Source of the DNA: Frondihabitans peucedani
Lineage (GTDB): Bacteria > Actinomycetota > Actinomycetes > Actinomycetales > Microbacteriaceae
Reading direction: 5' to 3'
NCBI RefSeq assembly: GCF_039537585.1
Contig: NZ_BAABAU010000001.1
Span: forward strand, 496,001 to 560,000
DNA length: 64,000 bases
Position numbers and translations under genes: made by a program. The notes under the pieces are model-generated. The model did not search any database, was not told the origin of the DNA, and was given only the letters and a program-made list of their open reading frames with translations. Shown piece by piece: positions 1 through 13,416 of this stretch (position 1 is the first letter of the stretch; the number at the start of each line of letters is the position of its first letter).

Positions 1-2012
<2,012 letters not shown>

Positions 2013-2119
2013 GTGCCGTCTCCCTTGCGCTGACTACGCCCATCATTCTGGCGAAGCGCGGCGCCGCACCAGCAAGGCCAGCCTAAGTCCGCGGTGGTGT
2101 CGCGGGCGGGCCGAAGTCA

Positions 2120-2141
2120 TTTATCTTGATGTCAAGATAAA
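2120..2141. promoter_or_regulatory. MarR-type operator palindrome upstream of acnA
   Basis: TTATCTTGATGTCAAGATAA (2121-2140) is a perfect inverted repeat with 9-bp arms around a central TG, and the arms extend to 10 bp if 2120 and 2141 are included. The form TCTTGA-N2-TCAAGA is typical of MarR/UrtR-family operators. It lies about 110 bp upstream of the aconitase start and overlaps the stop codon of the convergently oriented upstream neighbour's 3' end (2132-2134). A TamR-like regulator of aconitase is a reasonable guess, but the regulator gene is not in the window. Confidence 0.65.
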
Positions 2142-2587
2142 CCTAGCACCTTCGGCCACACGTAGGCGAGATCGTCCGGCGTGCCGGCAAAGACGTCGCG
2201 GTAGAACTCCGGGTCCTTCTGGAGGAGTTTCGACCGGTGCGACTCGTGGACCTCGGGGCGGCCGAGCCAGTCGGGCGGGGCGGACGAGCCGTTCCGGTAG
2301 GCGGCGAGGTCGGCCGGATCCTGCGCCAGCACCTCGAGGGTCTTCTCCCGGCAGGTGTCGGCGAAGCCCCGCGCGGTCCACTCGTCGCAGACGGCGTCCT
2401 GGTAGGCCATGAGCGACGGGCGGTGGCCCCGCCACATGGCGGTCACCGGGTGGTGCTGCCAGCCGTAGCCGGGCACGGTCAGCGCCTTCATCACCTGGAG
2501 CGTCTCGACCCGCTGCTTGCCGAGCCGCTTCGAGTCGAGCGACCGAGCCGACTCGCGGAAGTCGCTGTACGGGAGGAAGGTCTGCAC
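2132..2587 (-). CDS. MSMEG_6728 family protein (pyrimidine-dimer glycosylase-like)
   Basis: A conserved actinobacterial protein of about 151 residues starting MQTFLPYSDFRESAR and containing LDSKRLGKQRVE and a WRGHRPSLMAYQ segment. These are shared with the MSMEG_6728 family, which is distantly related to T4 endonuclease V-type pyrimidine dimer DNA glycosylases. The exact activity is unproven. GTG at 2587 is preferred because the family begins directly with the QTFLPY motif; an in-frame TTG at 2599 would add DRCV. Its stop codon lies inside the palindrome upstream of acnA. Confidence 0.75.
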   Translation of the reverse strand: MQTFLPYSDFRESARSLDSKRLGKQRVETLQVMKALTVPGYGWQHHPVTAMWRGHRPSLMAYQDAVCDEWTARGFADTCREKTLEVLAQDPADLAAYRNGSSAPPDWLGRPEVHESHRSKLLQKDPEFYRDVFAGTPDDLAYVWPKVLGLS

Positions 2588-2678
2588 GCACCTATCCAAC
2601 GCCTGCCCGGCGCGGCCGTTCCGACCGCGGAGGCGGCTGCCGACCGCTTCGTCGGCGGGTCGAGAGCGACTGCCGCGG

Positions 2679-3449
2679 TCAGGAAGCGGTGTCGGCCGCG
2701 TCTTCGGCGTGGCGGGCGGCGTACACGGTGCGGACGAGCAGCCAGGTCACCCAGAGCATCGCCGCGTAGAACGGCACGCCCAGGATCAGCTTGAGACCGC
2801 CGAGGAGCGCCGCATCGCCGGCCAGGAACAGCGGCACCTCGACGGCGAGGCGGATCGCGAACAGGAGCACCCAGAGCCAGGTCGCGAGGGTCAGGACGCG
2901 CCGCTTGGCCCGGTCGTCGCGCCAGGCTCCGCCCTCGCCGGTCAGGAGACCGACGACGACGCCGATCAGAGGCCAGCGGGCCGCGAGGCTCACCAGCAGG
3001 ACGGTGATCGAGACGGCGTTGATGACGATGCCCGGGATGAAGTTGTCGACCGCGCGCCCGGACAGGAGTGCCAGGACGGCCGACAGCGCGATGCCGAGGA
3101 GGCCGGCCACGGCCTGCGGGATCGGCCCCCGCTGCACCGCCCGCACGACGACGAACACGACGCCGATCGCGACCGGGATCAGCACCGACGGCAGCAGCGC
3201 GTGCGAGAACGTGTAGATGACCAGGAACGCGAGGCCCGGCAGGATCGACTCGGCGAGACCCCGCACTCCCCCGATGGCCGCGAGGAGGGCATTGCCGGTC
3301 GGCACCTCGCCCGGCGCGACCTGCCCGATGCCGGCGCGCTGAGCGACAGCCCGCAGCTGGTCGCCGAGCGAGACAGCCGGCTGCTCGGCCGAGCCGTCGC
3401 GGGCTCCGGACGCAGGATCGGACTCGGGCCCGGTCGACGAGGTGCTCAT
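2679..3449 (-). CDS. DUF3159 multi-pass membrane protein
   Basis: A 256-residue integral membrane protein. The N-terminal ~45 residues are soluble and Ser/Gly/Glu-rich. About six hydrophobic segments follow (e.g. ILPGLAFLVIYTFSHALLPS, VLIPVAIGVVFVVVRAV, WLWVLLFAIRLAVEVPLFL), with an ARWPLIGVV...GEGGAWR loop typical of DUF3159. Function is unknown in the family. ATG at 3449 lies 7 nt after the stop of the DUF3710 gene on the same strand, so dut, DUF3710 and this gene form a probable operon read right to left. This three-gene order is common in related actinobacteria. Confidence 0.85.
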   Translation of the reverse strand: MSTSSTGPESDPASGARDGSAEQPAVSLGDQLRAVAQRAGIGQVAPGEVPTGNALLAAIGGVRGLAESILPGLAFLVIYTFSHALLPSVLIPVAIGVVFVVVRAVQRGPIPQAVAGLLGIALSAVLALLSGRAVDNFIPGIVINAVSITVLLVSLAARWPLIGVVVGLLTGEGGAWRDDRAKRRVLTLATWLWVLLFAIRLAVEVPLFLAGDAALLGGLKLILGVPFYAAMLWVTWLLVRTVYAARHAEDAADTAS

Positions 3450-3456
3450 CCGTCGG

Positions 3457-4194
3457 TCAGACGGCCGTCGCTCCGGGCTCGGTGGGCCCGGTCTTCGGCA
3501 TGTGCAGCGGGATCAGGTCGCGCGGCGGCATCGGCTCGGTGCCGCGGACGACGACGACGCTCCGGAAGAGCTCCTCGATCTTCTCGGCGGCCTCGGGGTC
3601 GATGGTGGCGTCGCCCGCGATGACGCCGCGGAGGAACCAGCGCGGCCCGTCGACGCCGACGAAGCGCGCCATGCGGGTGGTCTGGCCGGCGACGGCGTTC
3701 TCGGAGCCTGCGGCGATCGGGATCTCGGCGCGGATCTCGGGCCCGAACGGACCATCGACCTCACTCGTGGTGCCGCCCTGCTTGCGGATCTGGTCGGCGA
3801 TCTGCTCGCGGATCTCGTGCCAGAGCCCGGTGGAGCGCGGCGCGGCGAAGGGCTGAACCTGCAGCGTCGACTTCGCGAAGTCGAGCCCCACGGCCACGAC
3901 CCGCTTGGAGCCCTCCTCGACCTCGAGGCGGAGGTGCAGACCCTCGCGCGGGACGATCTTCACGCCCCCGAGGTCGACGTAGGGGCGCACGGGGTTGGCC
4001 TCTGACTCGTCGAGCGGGCCCTCCTCGGCGCGGTCGGCCGGAGCCGACTTGTCGTCGAAGACGATCTCGGCGGACGGGTCTTCGATGATCTCGAGCTCGG
4101 CCTCGGTCGCGTCGTCCGCCGTCTCGATCTCGGTGTCCGCAGCCTCTGCCGCGGCCAGTTCTTCTGCGGCCTGCCGCCGACTCTTCCTGCTCAC
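3457..4194 (-). CDS. DUF3710 domain protein
   Basis: A 245-residue soluble protein of unknown function. Residues 1-70 are acidic and low-complexity. The remainder matches DUF3710: VDLGGVKIVPREGL near residue 75, the SGLWHEIREQI-like block, and a C-terminal PRWFLRGVIAG segment. GTG at 4194 is chosen because GGAAGG lies upstream at good spacing and the GTGA overlaps the TGA stop of dut, implying translational coupling. The tight dut linkage is conserved in actinobacteria and hints at a nucleotide-related role, but this is inference. Confidence 0.88.
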   Translation of the reverse strand: MSRKSRRQAAEELAAAEAADTEIETADDATEAELEIIEDPSAEIVFDDKSAPADRAEEGPLDESEANPVRPYVDLGGVKIVPREGLHLRLEVEEGSKRVVAVGLDFAKSTLQVQPFAAPRSTGLWHEIREQIADQIRKQGGTTSEVDGPFGPEIRAEIPIAAGSENAVAGQTTRMARFVGVDGPRWFLRGVIAGDATIDPEAAEKIEELFRSVVVVRGTEPMPPRDLIPLHMPKTGPTEPGATAV

Positions 4195-4682
4195 TTGCTG
4201 CCTTCCGTCGTTGCTTCGCCGCTCTCGAGACGGGAGTACCCCGTCGAACCGAACCCGCCCTCGCCGCGGAGGCTCTCGGGCAGGGTGTCGACCTCGACGA
4301 ACCGCGCCCGGACTACGGGCACGATCACGAGCTGCGCGATCCTGTCGCCCTTCTCGATCGCGTAGTCGTCGGCGCTGTCGGTGTTGAGGAGCGTGACCTT
4401 GATCTCGCCACGGTAGCCCGCGTCGACTGTCCCGGGCGCGTTCAGGACCGTGATGCCGTGCTTCGCGGCCAGACCGGACCTCGGGACGACGAACGCCGCG
4501 TAACCGTCGGGCAGCGCGATCGACACCCCGGTCGGGACGAGGGCGCGCGCTCCGGCGGCGAGGGTGAGGCTCTCGGCCGCGAGGAGATCGGCGCCGGCGT
4601 CGCCGGGGTGCGCGTAGCCGGGAGCGGGAACCGCCTCCTGCCCCGCGACGGGCGCGAGGAGGACGTCGAGGGTCTGAGTCAC
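4191..4682 (-). CDS. dut: deoxyuridine 5'-triphosphate nucleotidohydrolase (dUTPase)
   Basis: Hydrolyses dUTP to dUMP and pyrophosphate, preventing uracil incorporation and feeding dTMP synthesis. The 163-residue protein has the trimeric dUTPase motifs in order: HPGDAGADL (motif 1), PRSGLAAKHGI (2), NAPGTVDAGYRGEIKV (3), GDRIAQLVI (4) and the P-loop-like C-terminal arm RGEGGFGSTG (5). GTG at 4682 gives the standard N-terminus. No Shine-Dalgarno precedes it, and TACCCT sits 6 nt upstream, fitting a leaderless transcript. An in-frame ATG at 4757 would run into the divergent gene's start. It is coupled by a 4-bp overlap to the DUF3710 gene. Confidence 0.97.
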   Translation of the reverse strand: MTQTLDVLLAPVAGQEAVPAPGYAHPGDAGADLLAAESLTLAAGARALVPTGVSIALPDGYAAFVVPRSGLAAKHGITVLNAPGTVDAGYRGEIKVTLLNTDSADDYAIEKGDRIAQLVIVPVVRARFVEVDTLPESLRGEGGFGSTGYSRLESGEATTEGSK

Positions 4683-4720
4683 GTGTCGAGGGTAGTGCAG
4701 AAGTCTGGTCGAATAGACCC

Positions 4721-5176
4721 ATGACCACGTACCGCGAACGTCTCGTCCCGCCGCCACTCGTCTTCCTCGCGCTGCTGATGGTCGTCCCGGCGAGCGTGCT
4801 GGTCTTCCTGCCGATCAACGTGCCGGTCGGCTGGTTCGTCGGCATCGGTCTCTTCGTCGCTTTCGGCCTCGCGCTCTGGTTCGGCAGCCCGGTCATGGCC
4901 GTCGACGAGCGGGGCTTCCACGCGGGCCGCGCGGTGCTGTACCCCGAAGAGATAGGAGCGACCGCCGCCTTCTCGAAGGAGGAGGCGACGGCCGAGAGGG
5001 GTCCGCGTCTGGACGCGCGGGCGTGGACGCTCTTCCGGGGCTGGGTGGGGCCGGTGCTCAGGATCGAGCTCACCGACGCGACCGACCCCGCTCCCTACTG
5101 GCTCGTGTCGACGAGGCACCCGCAGAGGATGTCGAAGGCGATCGACGGGATCAGGCCGCGCACTCCAGGCAGATAG
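4721..5176 (+). CDS. DUF3093 membrane protein
   Basis: A 151-residue protein with two N-terminal transmembrane helices (PPLVFLALLMVVPASVLVF and VGWFVGIGLFVAFGLALWF) and a cytoplasmic or exposed C-terminal domain containing PYWLVSTRHPQRM, the DUF3093 signature. Function is unknown. It is divergent from dut, with 38 bp between the two starts. Its last 26 bp overlap the 3' end of the convergent DUF4193 gene. Confidence 0.85.
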   Translation: MTTYRERLVPPPLVFLALLMVVPASVLVFLPINVPVGWFVGIGLFVAFGLALWFGSPVMAVDERGFHAGRAVLYPEEIGATAAFSKEEATAERGPRLDARAWTLFRGWVGPVLRIELTDATDPAPYWLVSTRHPQRMSKAIDGIRPRTPGR

Positions 5177-5444
5177 GCCCGAGCTTCGACTCGTGGTCGA
5201 GCTGCGAGCGGTGCTTCACCAGGAAGCACTCCACGCAGGTGAACTCGTCGACCTGCGGGGGCAGGACCACGACGTCGAGATCGAGGTCGGAGAGGTCCTG
5301 GCCGGCGAGCTCGAAGCTGCCGGGATTGTCGGCGTCGTCGGCGTCCACGACGCCGGACATCGCGTCGGGGACCCGCTCTTTCAGCGCCTCGATCGACTCG
5401 GAATCGTCGTCGTTCTTTCGAGGTGCGTCGTAGTCGGTGGCCAT
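5151..5444 (-). CDS. DUF4193 zinc-ribbon-like protein
   Basis: A 97-residue acidic protein beginning MATDYDAPRKNDDD. The C-terminal part has CVEC and CLEC pairs (with a KHRSQL spacer between) that would bind one zinc ion, matching DUF4193. Actinobacterial homologues are small and abundant, and their role is unknown. ATG at 5444 is preferred over the upstream in-frame start because the family begins with MATDYD and a GGACGGGC sequence lies just before it. It is convergent with DUF3093, with a 26-bp coding overlap. Confidence 0.88.
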   Translation of the reverse strand: MATDYDAPRKNDDDSESIEALKERVPDAMSGVVDADDADNPGSFELAGQDLSDLDLDVVVLPPQVDEFTCVECFLVKHRSQLDHESKLGPICLECAA

Positions 5445-5662
5445 GCCCGTCCAGTTCTGTCGGTGCTGCTCCTGCCGACCTGTCTCCAGATCGGCGCGCA
5501 CAGTCTGCATCACGGGATTGTCGATAGCAAACCGGGGCGCGCGGCCCCTGGAGCCCTCCGGAGCCGCACCGGGGGAACTTCCGGCACGCCCGGGGTATTC
5601 CCCGGAATGACTGGCCTTCCGTGGCATCCTGACTGCGAATCGCGACGGCGGAAGGCGTGACC

Positions 5663-6886
5663 ATGCAAGAGCTCAGAGTGATCGGTGTCGAGAGCGGCGC
5701 CCTGCTCGTCTCCACCGATGCGGGGAGTGAGTTCCGTCTTCCCGTCACCCACTCGCTGCAGTCGCAGCTGCGGCAGGCGAACCCCGAGCACACCCCGGCG
5801 GCCCCTCCGAAGGTCTCGCCTCGCGAGATCCAGGCGAGCATCCGCGGCGGCCGGACGGCCGAGCAGATCGTCGCCGACACCGGCGCCGACCTCGACTACG
5901 TCCGCCGCTTCGAGGGACCGGTCCTCGACGAGCGCGCCTTCGTGCTCGAGACGGCGCGGTCCGTCTCGGTGAGCGTCGTCGGGATGGCCGAGGCACCGGG
6001 CGGCAGCGCTCGCTTCGGCGACGTCATCGACACCCGGCTCGACGAGGCCGAGGCGACGGACCGCCAGTGGACGAGCTACAAGGATCCTGCGCTCGGCTGG
6101 ATCGTCCACGTCGCCTACACGACGCAGGAGATCGAGCGGGAGGCGTCCTGGCGCTTCGACCCGAAGAGGCAGGCGCTCTCGCCCGAGAGCGGCGACGCCC
6201 AGACCCTCTCGCGGCAGGACGGCAAGCACACCTCGCTCGTCCCCCGCCTCCGTGCCGTCGGCGGCGACAGCCTCCCCGACGAGTCGGGCCGCTTCGACAG
6301 CGGCGCCTTCGAGCCGGCGCCGGTCGCGCCCGAGACCACCGTGCCCGGTGACGACACCCCCGAGTCGGTCGCCATCGGCGCCCGCGCCCGGGAGGGCCGC
6401 TCGGCGGCGTCGGTCGCGGCGATGAACCGCGCCCCCGAGGCCGAGCCCTCGCACAACCAGACCGCCGACCTCCTGGAGGCGCTCCGCCGCCGCCGAGGCG
6501 AGCGGGAGTCAGCGCGCTTCGACGGCGACGGCGAGAGCGACGCTCAGGCCCGAGCCGCGCACCCCTCCACCGGGTCGCTGCGCGTGATCGACGTGCCGCT
6601 CGACGACTTCGACGGCCCCGAGACGTCCGAACCCGCCGACGCGGAACGGTCCGGCAGGCCGGAGTGGTCCGAGAGGCCCGAGTCGCCGCGCGCGACCAAG
6701 CCGCTCGCGACCCACCCGACCGCGTCGCGTCGTACCGAGACGCAGGACGACACCGCCGGGCAGCAGGAGCAGCGCCGTCCCGAGCGCCAGAAGTCGACGT
6801 CCGGCTCGCGCCGCAAGGGCCGGGCCTCCATGCCCAGCTGGGACGAGATCGTCTTCGGCGCCCGCAGCGACGACGACCCGGCCTGA
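5663..6886 (+). CDS. sepH: septation protein SepH
   Basis: SepH is an actinobacterial cell-division protein that binds FtsZ and stimulates its assembly. The 407-residue product has the N-terminal DUF3071 region with a helix-turn-helix-like segment (SPREIQASIRGGRTAEQIV, about residues 50-70), the conserved RQWTSYKDPALGWIV block, a long disordered middle and a C-terminal motif around MPSWDEIVFG. GGAAGG precedes the start; ATG at 5663 has 7-nt spacing, while the in-frame GTG at 5657 would be only 1 nt from it. It stands alone, convergent with the next gene. Confidence 0.93.
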   Translation: MQELRVIGVESGALLVSTDAGSEFRLPVTHSLQSQLRQANPEHTPAAPPKVSPREIQASIRGGRTAEQIVADTGADLDYVRRFEGPVLDERAFVLETARSVSVSVVGMAEAPGGSARFGDVIDTRLDEAEATDRQWTSYKDPALGWIVHVAYTTQEIEREASWRFDPKRQALSPESGDAQTLSRQDGKHTSLVPRLRAVGGDSLPDESGRFDSGAFEPAPVAPETTVPGDDTPESVAIGARAREGRSAASVAAMNRAPEAEPSHNQTADLLEALRRRRGERESARFDGDGESDAQARAAHPSTGSLRVIDVPLDDFDGPETSEPADAERSGRPEWSERPESPRATKPLATHPTASRRTETQDDTAGQQEQRRPERQKSTSGSRRKGRASMPSWDEIVFGARSDDDPA

Positions 6887-6936
6887 CCGCCTGCCCGCCT
6901 GAGCTGCCGCTCAGCCGAACCGCCGCTCGCCTGCGG

Positions 6937-8070
6937 TCAGCGGGCGAAGACCCCGAACCGGGCCAGCGGCACCTGCGTCTCGTCGGGCGACCACGAGCCG
7001 TGCTGGCCGATCATCGAGCGCCCGCGCTCGTCGGCCTCGCGGTAGTAGGCGATTCCCTTGCGGGCGGCGACGAGCAGGTCGCCGATCCGCGGCTCCACCG
7101 CCGGATCGACGGGGCCGAACCAGCCCGCGTCGATCGCCTCGCGGCGGGTGGCGATCCACGACCGGTGGCCCTCGGCTGCGCGCCAGGCCTCGACCAGCCG
7201 GTCACGGGCATCCTGCGTCAGATCGGGCTCGACGTAGAGCTGCAGGCAGCGCGGCTCGCCGCCGACGTGCCGCACTCCGTCGAGCAGCCCGGGCTTGTCG
7301 CCGAAGATCACGTGCTTGTGCGCCGGCACGTCGACCACGCCGTGGTCGGCGGTCACGAGCACACCCTGGCCGGTGCCGAGGCCAGACACGAGGCGGCCGA
7401 GCTGCGAGTCGACCTCCTCGAGCGCGCGCGACCACTCGTCGGACTCCCAGCCGTGGCGGTGGCCCGCCATGTCGAGCTCGGGCACGTAGAGGTAGGTGAG
7501 AGACGGACCGGGAGCCTGCAGGATGCTCGCGGCGGCCTCGAACCGGTCGCCGACGCTCTCGGCGGCTCGATACGCAGCACCGCGGAGGATCGCCTTCGTC
7601 AGTCCCGAGGCGGCGTAGCGGCCCGGCCCGACGGAGTGCACCGAGACGCCCGAGTCGCGGAGCCGCTCGAAGACGGTCGGGACGCGCTGCCAGGTCAGCG
7701 GGTCGAGAAGGCCGGCGTCCCAGCCGGAGAGCTGGCGGACGACCCTGTCGTGCTCCGGATCGAGGACGCTGTAGCCGACCAGGCCGTGGACGCCGGGGAG
7801 CACGCCGGTCGTGATCGTCGTCAGGGCGGAGGCCGTCGTCGTCGGGAATCCCGACCAGAGCGTCTCGGCGGCGGCGGTGAGCGTGCGGGCATACGCTGCG
7901 CGCTGCTTGAGGGCGGCGCTGCCCAGGCCGTCGACCACGACCACGACGATGCCGGTCGCGAGCGGGAGACCCAGCGGGTTCGACTCCCCGCGGAGCGCGG
8001 CTCCGCAACTCGGCAGGACGTCGGCAAGGCTCCGGGCCTCGGTGTCCCTCGCCGGTACCATGGTCGTCAT
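6937..8070 (-). CDS. alkaline phosphatase superfamily phosphodiesterase/nucleotide pyrophosphatase
   Basis: A 377-residue soluble protein of the type I phosphodiesterase/nucleotide pyrophosphatase family. The metal site is visible as VVVVDGLGSA (first Asp), the nucleophile region FPTTTASALTTITTG, PELDMAGHRHG, and VTADHGVVDVP (Asp-His pair). No signal peptide or membrane helix is apparent, so it is probably cytoplasmic. The substrate cannot be assigned. ATG 8070 has CAGACT 7 nt upstream and no convincing Shine-Dalgarno; ATG 8061 is the alternative start. It is divergent from parC. Confidence 0.85.
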   Translation of the reverse strand: MTTMVPARDTEARSLADVLPSCGAALRGESNPLGLPLATGIVVVVVDGLGSAALKQRAAYARTLTAAAETLWSGFPTTTASALTTITTGVLPGVHGLVGYSVLDPEHDRVVRQLSGWDAGLLDPLTWQRVPTVFERLRDSGVSVHSVGPGRYAASGLTKAILRGAAYRAAESVGDRFEAAASILQAPGPSLTYLYVPELDMAGHRHGWESDEWSRALEEVDSQLGRLVSGLGTGQGVLVTADHGVVDVPAHKHVIFGDKPGLLDGVRHVGGEPRCLQLYVEPDLTQDARDRLVEAWRAAEGHRSWIATRREAIDAGWFGPVDPAVEPRIGDLLVAARKGIAYYREADERGRSMIGQHGSWSPDETQVPLARFGVFAR

Positions 8071-8206
8071 CGGCCTCAGTCTGGCACAGCACCGCGGTGC
8101 GGCGTCCGTCTGCTCCCGGCCTGAGAGTCCTCCTCCCCCACCCACCGCCCGCGGCCGGTCCCGCCGCGGCGGCACCTCCACCTGAAGAGCTGGTTCACAC
8201 ACCGAC

Positions 8207-10663
8207 ATGACGACGACCGACAGCGCATCCGGGCCCCTCGACGGCGAACGCATCGAGGAGATCGACGTCTCCGCCGAGATGCAGGGCTCGTTCCTGGAGT
8301 ACGCCTACTCGGTCATCTACTCGAGAGCGCTCCCCGACGCCCGCGACGGACTCAAGCCCGTGCAGCGCCGGATCCTGTACCAGATGTCGGAGATGGGCCT
8401 CCGACCCGACCGCGGCCACGTGAAGAGCGCACGCGTCACGGGCGAGGTGATGGGCAAGCTGCACCCGCACGGCGACGTGGCGATCTACGACGCGCTCGTC
8501 CGTCTTGCTCAGGACTTCACGATGCGGCTGCCGACGATCGACGGCCACGGCAACTTCGGGTCGCTCGACGACCCGCCCGCCGCCGCGCGATACACCGAGG
8601 TGCGCCTCGCCGCGGCCGCCCTCGCGATGACCGACGGCCTCGGCGAAGACGTCGTCGACTTCGTGCCGAACTACGACAACCAGCTGATGCAGCCGGAGGT
8701 GCTGCCGTCGGCGTTCCCGAACCTGCTCGTCAACGGGGGCTCCGGCATCGCCGTCGGCATGGCGACGAACATGGCGCCGCACAACCTCATCGAGGTCGTC
8801 GGGGCCGCGAGGCACCTGATCGACGACCCCGACGCGTCGCTCGACGACCTGATGGCCTTCGTCCCCGGGCCCGACCTCCCTACCGGCGGGACGATCGCGG
8901 GGCTCTCCGGGGTGCGCGACGCCTACGCGACCGGCCGCGGCAGCTTCAAGGTGCGGGCCAAGGTCTCGATCGAGAACCTCACCGCCCGCAAGAAGGGCCT
9001 CGTCTTCACCGAGCTGCCCTACCTCGTCGGGCCCGAGAAGGTCATCGAGAAGGTCAAAGACGGCGTCAACGCCAAGAAGCTGACTGGCATCTCCGACATC
9101 AACGACTACAGCGACCGCCACCACGGCATGCGCCTCATCGTCGAGATCAAGACCGGCTTCAGCCCGGAGGCGGTGCTCGAGCAGCTCTACCGCCACACGC
9201 CGCTCGAAGACGGCTTCAGCATCAACAACGTCGCCCTCGTCGAAGGGCAGCCGCGCACCCTGGGGCTCAAGGAGCTCCTCGAGGTCTTCGTCGCCCACCG
9301 CCTCGCCGTGGTCACCCGCCGCAGCCGCTACCGGCTGCAGAAGAAGGAGGACCGCCTCCACCTCGTCGAGGGCCTCCTCATCGCGATCCTCGACATCGAC
9401 GAGGTCATCCAGGTCATCCGGACGAGCGACGACTCCGACTCCGCCAAGACGCGGCTGCGCGAGGTCTTCGACCTCTCCGACCTCCAGGCCGAGTACATCC
9501 TCGAGCTGCGGCTCCGGCGGCTGACCCGGTTCTCGCGCATCGAGCTCGAGACCGAGCGCGACGAGCTGAACGCGCAGATCGCCGAGCTCCGCGAGCTCCT
9601 CGGCGATCCCCGGCTCCTCCGCGCCCTCGTGTCCTCGGAGCTGGCAGACGTCGCCGACACCTTCGGGACCCCCCGCCGCACGCTCCTCACCGAGGCGGCG
9701 CCGTCGGTCGCGTCCACGTCTCGGAAGGCCGCTCCGGTGCTCGAGGTGGCCGATGTCGCGACCAGGGTGTACCTGTCGACGACGGGGCGGATCCTGCGCG
9801 TCGATCTGGTCGAGGCGGCTGCCGACGGACCGGTGCCGCCGACGCGACGCACCAAGCACGATGCGATCCGGTCGTCGATCACCACGACCACGCGCGCCGA
9901 GATCGGTGCCGTCACGAGCACCGGCCGCTTGATCCGCTTCAGCCCGGTCGATGTGCCCGCTGCTCCCCCGTCGTCGGTGCAGCTCGGCGCCGGCGTCCCG
10001 ATCGCCGACTATCTCGGGCTCACCGACAAGCGCGAGAGGGTGCTCGGCCTGGTGTCGCTGACGTCCGACGAGCCGATCGCTCTCGGCACGGCCCAGGGCG
10101 TCGTGAAGCGCGTCACCCCGGGAGCGTGGCCGTCGAAGCCCGACTTCCCGGTCGTCACGCTGAAGCCCGGTGACGCGGTCGTCGGGGTGGGCCAGGGCGG
10201 AGACTCCGACGAGCTCGTCTTCGTGACGAGCACGACGCAGCTCCTCCGCTACCCGGCGAGCCTCGTGCGGCCGCAGGGGCCGGCCGGCGGCGGAGTGGCG
10301 GGCATCTCGCTCGGCTCTGGTGCGAGCGTCCTCTTCTTCGGAGCCGTGCCCGCAGGATCGGAGGCAGTGGTCGCCACGATCTCGACCTCGACGGCCACCA
10401 TCGCCGGTGCCGACCCCGGGCGGGCCAAGGTCAGTGCCTTCGCCGACTACCCGGCGAAGGGCCGCGCGACCGGCGGTGTCCGGGCTCACGCGCTCCTCAA
10501 GGGCGAGGACTCCCTGTCGATCGCCTGGGTCGGGGTCGCGCCGCCGCTCGCCGTCGCAGCGGACGGCGGCGTCCGGAAGCTGCCGGAGACCCTCGCGCGA
10601 CGCGACGCCTCCGGGACGCCGCTCGACACGGTCGTCGGCTCGATCGGTGGCGCCGTCTCGTAG
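8207..10663 (+). CDS. parC: DNA topoisomerase IV subunit A
   Basis: Type IIA topoisomerase DNA-cleaving subunit of 818 residues, acting with ParE in decatenation and relaxation. The N-terminal breakage-reunion domain carries [19 protein letters not shown], the HPHGD motif and the catalytic tyrosine in [11 protein letters not shown] coiled coil ([15 protein letters not shown] onwards) and a beta-pinwheel C-terminal domain follow. No canonical gyrase QRRGGKG box is seen in the C-terminal half, which favours ParC over GyrA. It is convergent with parE, with stops 21 bp apart, an unusual tail-to-tail arrangement for partner subunits. No strong ribosome-binding site precedes the ATG. Confidence 0.95.
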   Translation: MTTTDSASGPLDGERIEEIDVSAEMQGSFLEYAYSVIYSRALPDARDGLKPVQRRILYQMSEMGLRPDRGHVKSARVTGEVMGKLHPHGDVAIYDALVRLAQDFTMRLPTIDGHGNFGSLDDPPAAARYTEVRLAAAALAMTDGLGEDVVDFVPNYDNQLMQPEVLPSAFPNLLVNGGSGIAVGMATNMAPHNLIEVVGAARHLIDDPDASLDDLMAFVPGPDLPTGGTIAGLSGVRDAYATGRGSFKVRAKVSIENLTARKKGLVFTELPYLVGPEKVIEKVKDGVNAKKLTGISDINDYSDRHHGMRLIVEIKTGFSPEAVLEQLYRHTPLEDGFSINNVALVEGQPRTLGLKELLEVFVAHRLAVVTRRSRYRLQKKEDRLHLVEGLLIAILDIDEVIQVIRTSDDSDSAKTRLREVFDLSDLQAEYILELRLRRLTRFSRIELETERDELNAQIAELRELLGDPRLLRALVSSELADVADTFGTPRRTLLTEAAPSVASTSRKAAPVLEVADVATRVYLSTTGRILRVDLVEAAADGPVPPTRRTKHDAIRSSITTTTRAEIGAVTSTGRLIRFSPVDVPAAPPSSVQLGAGVPIADYLGLTDKRERVLGLVSLTSDEPIALGTAQGVVKRVTPGAWPSKPDFPVVTLKPGDAVVGVGQGGDSDELVFVTSTTQLLRYPASLVRPQGPAGGGVAGISLGSGASVLFFGAVPAGSEAVVATISTSTATIAGADPGRAKVSAFADYPAKGRATGGVRAHALLKGEDSLSIAWVGVAPPLAVAADGGVRKLPETLARRDASGTPLDTVVGSIGGAVS

Positions 10664-10684
10664 CGGTGCACTCGGTGGTACGGC

Positions 10685-12850
<2,166 letters not shown>

Positions 12851-13095
12851 AGGGCTCCTTCTGACGTGCTGCCGCCGACACACCGGCGGAATACGCGGGG
12901 GCAGACGACCGTTCAAGAATACGGGCGCGCGACCGCCGATCCGCACCCGACACCCCCGCAGAGGGACGCCCTGAACTGGGGCCGTGAAAACACGTACGCG
13001 ATGAGCGAAATCCAGCGAATTGTCGCACGGACGAAACGTCCACGTGTTTTGATGAGTGTCACGAACCCGCGCACCACCTTCTGGAGGAGCATCCA

Positions 13096-13323
13096 ATGAC
13101 TCAGATGGCCACCGACCACAACGCCGTCGACGAGCTCGGCTCCCGTTACCAGCTCTCCGCAGCAGACCGTTGCGACAGCTGCGGGGCCCAGGCCTATATC
13201 CGGGCCACCATGGCCAGCGGCGAACTCCTGTTCTGCGCCCACCACGGCGCCAAGTTCAAAGAGAAGCTGCAGCCGAACGCCATCGAGTGGCTCGACGAGA
13301 CGGCCAAGCTCAGCGCCCACTGA
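13096..13323 (+). CDS. DUF7455 small zinc-binding protein
   Basis: A 75-residue protein with a CDSCGAQA pair followed by FCAHHGAKF, giving Cys-x2-Cys...Cys-x2-His type ligands and matching the actinobacterial DUF7455 family of unknown function. GGAGGAGC lies just before ATG at 13096. A pair of inverted AAAACACGT / ACGTGTTTT arms lies in its upstream region (12987-12995 and 13042-13050). A strong hairpin terminator follows the stop. Confidence 0.9.
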   Translation: MTQMATDHNAVDELGSRYQLSAADRCDSCGAQAYIRATMASGELLFCAHHGAKFKEKLQPNAIEWLDETAKLSAH

Positions 13324-13356
13324 TCGACCTCGATCAGGGCGCCCGACAGACTCACA

Positions 13357-13393
13357 AGAAGGCCCGCCTCCCCATCCGGGAGGCGGGCCTTCT
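13357..13393. terminator. bidirectional rho-independent-type hairpin
   Basis: A perfect 16-bp stem, AGAAGGCCCGCCTCCC paired with its complement around the loop CATCC, lies between the convergent DUF7455 gene and the 3' end of the gatD homologue, so it can end transcripts from both sides. The T-tract is short, as is usual in GC-rich actinobacteria. Confidence 0.85.
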
Positions 13394-13416
13394 GCTGTCG
13401 AGGGGCGTGTCGCCGG

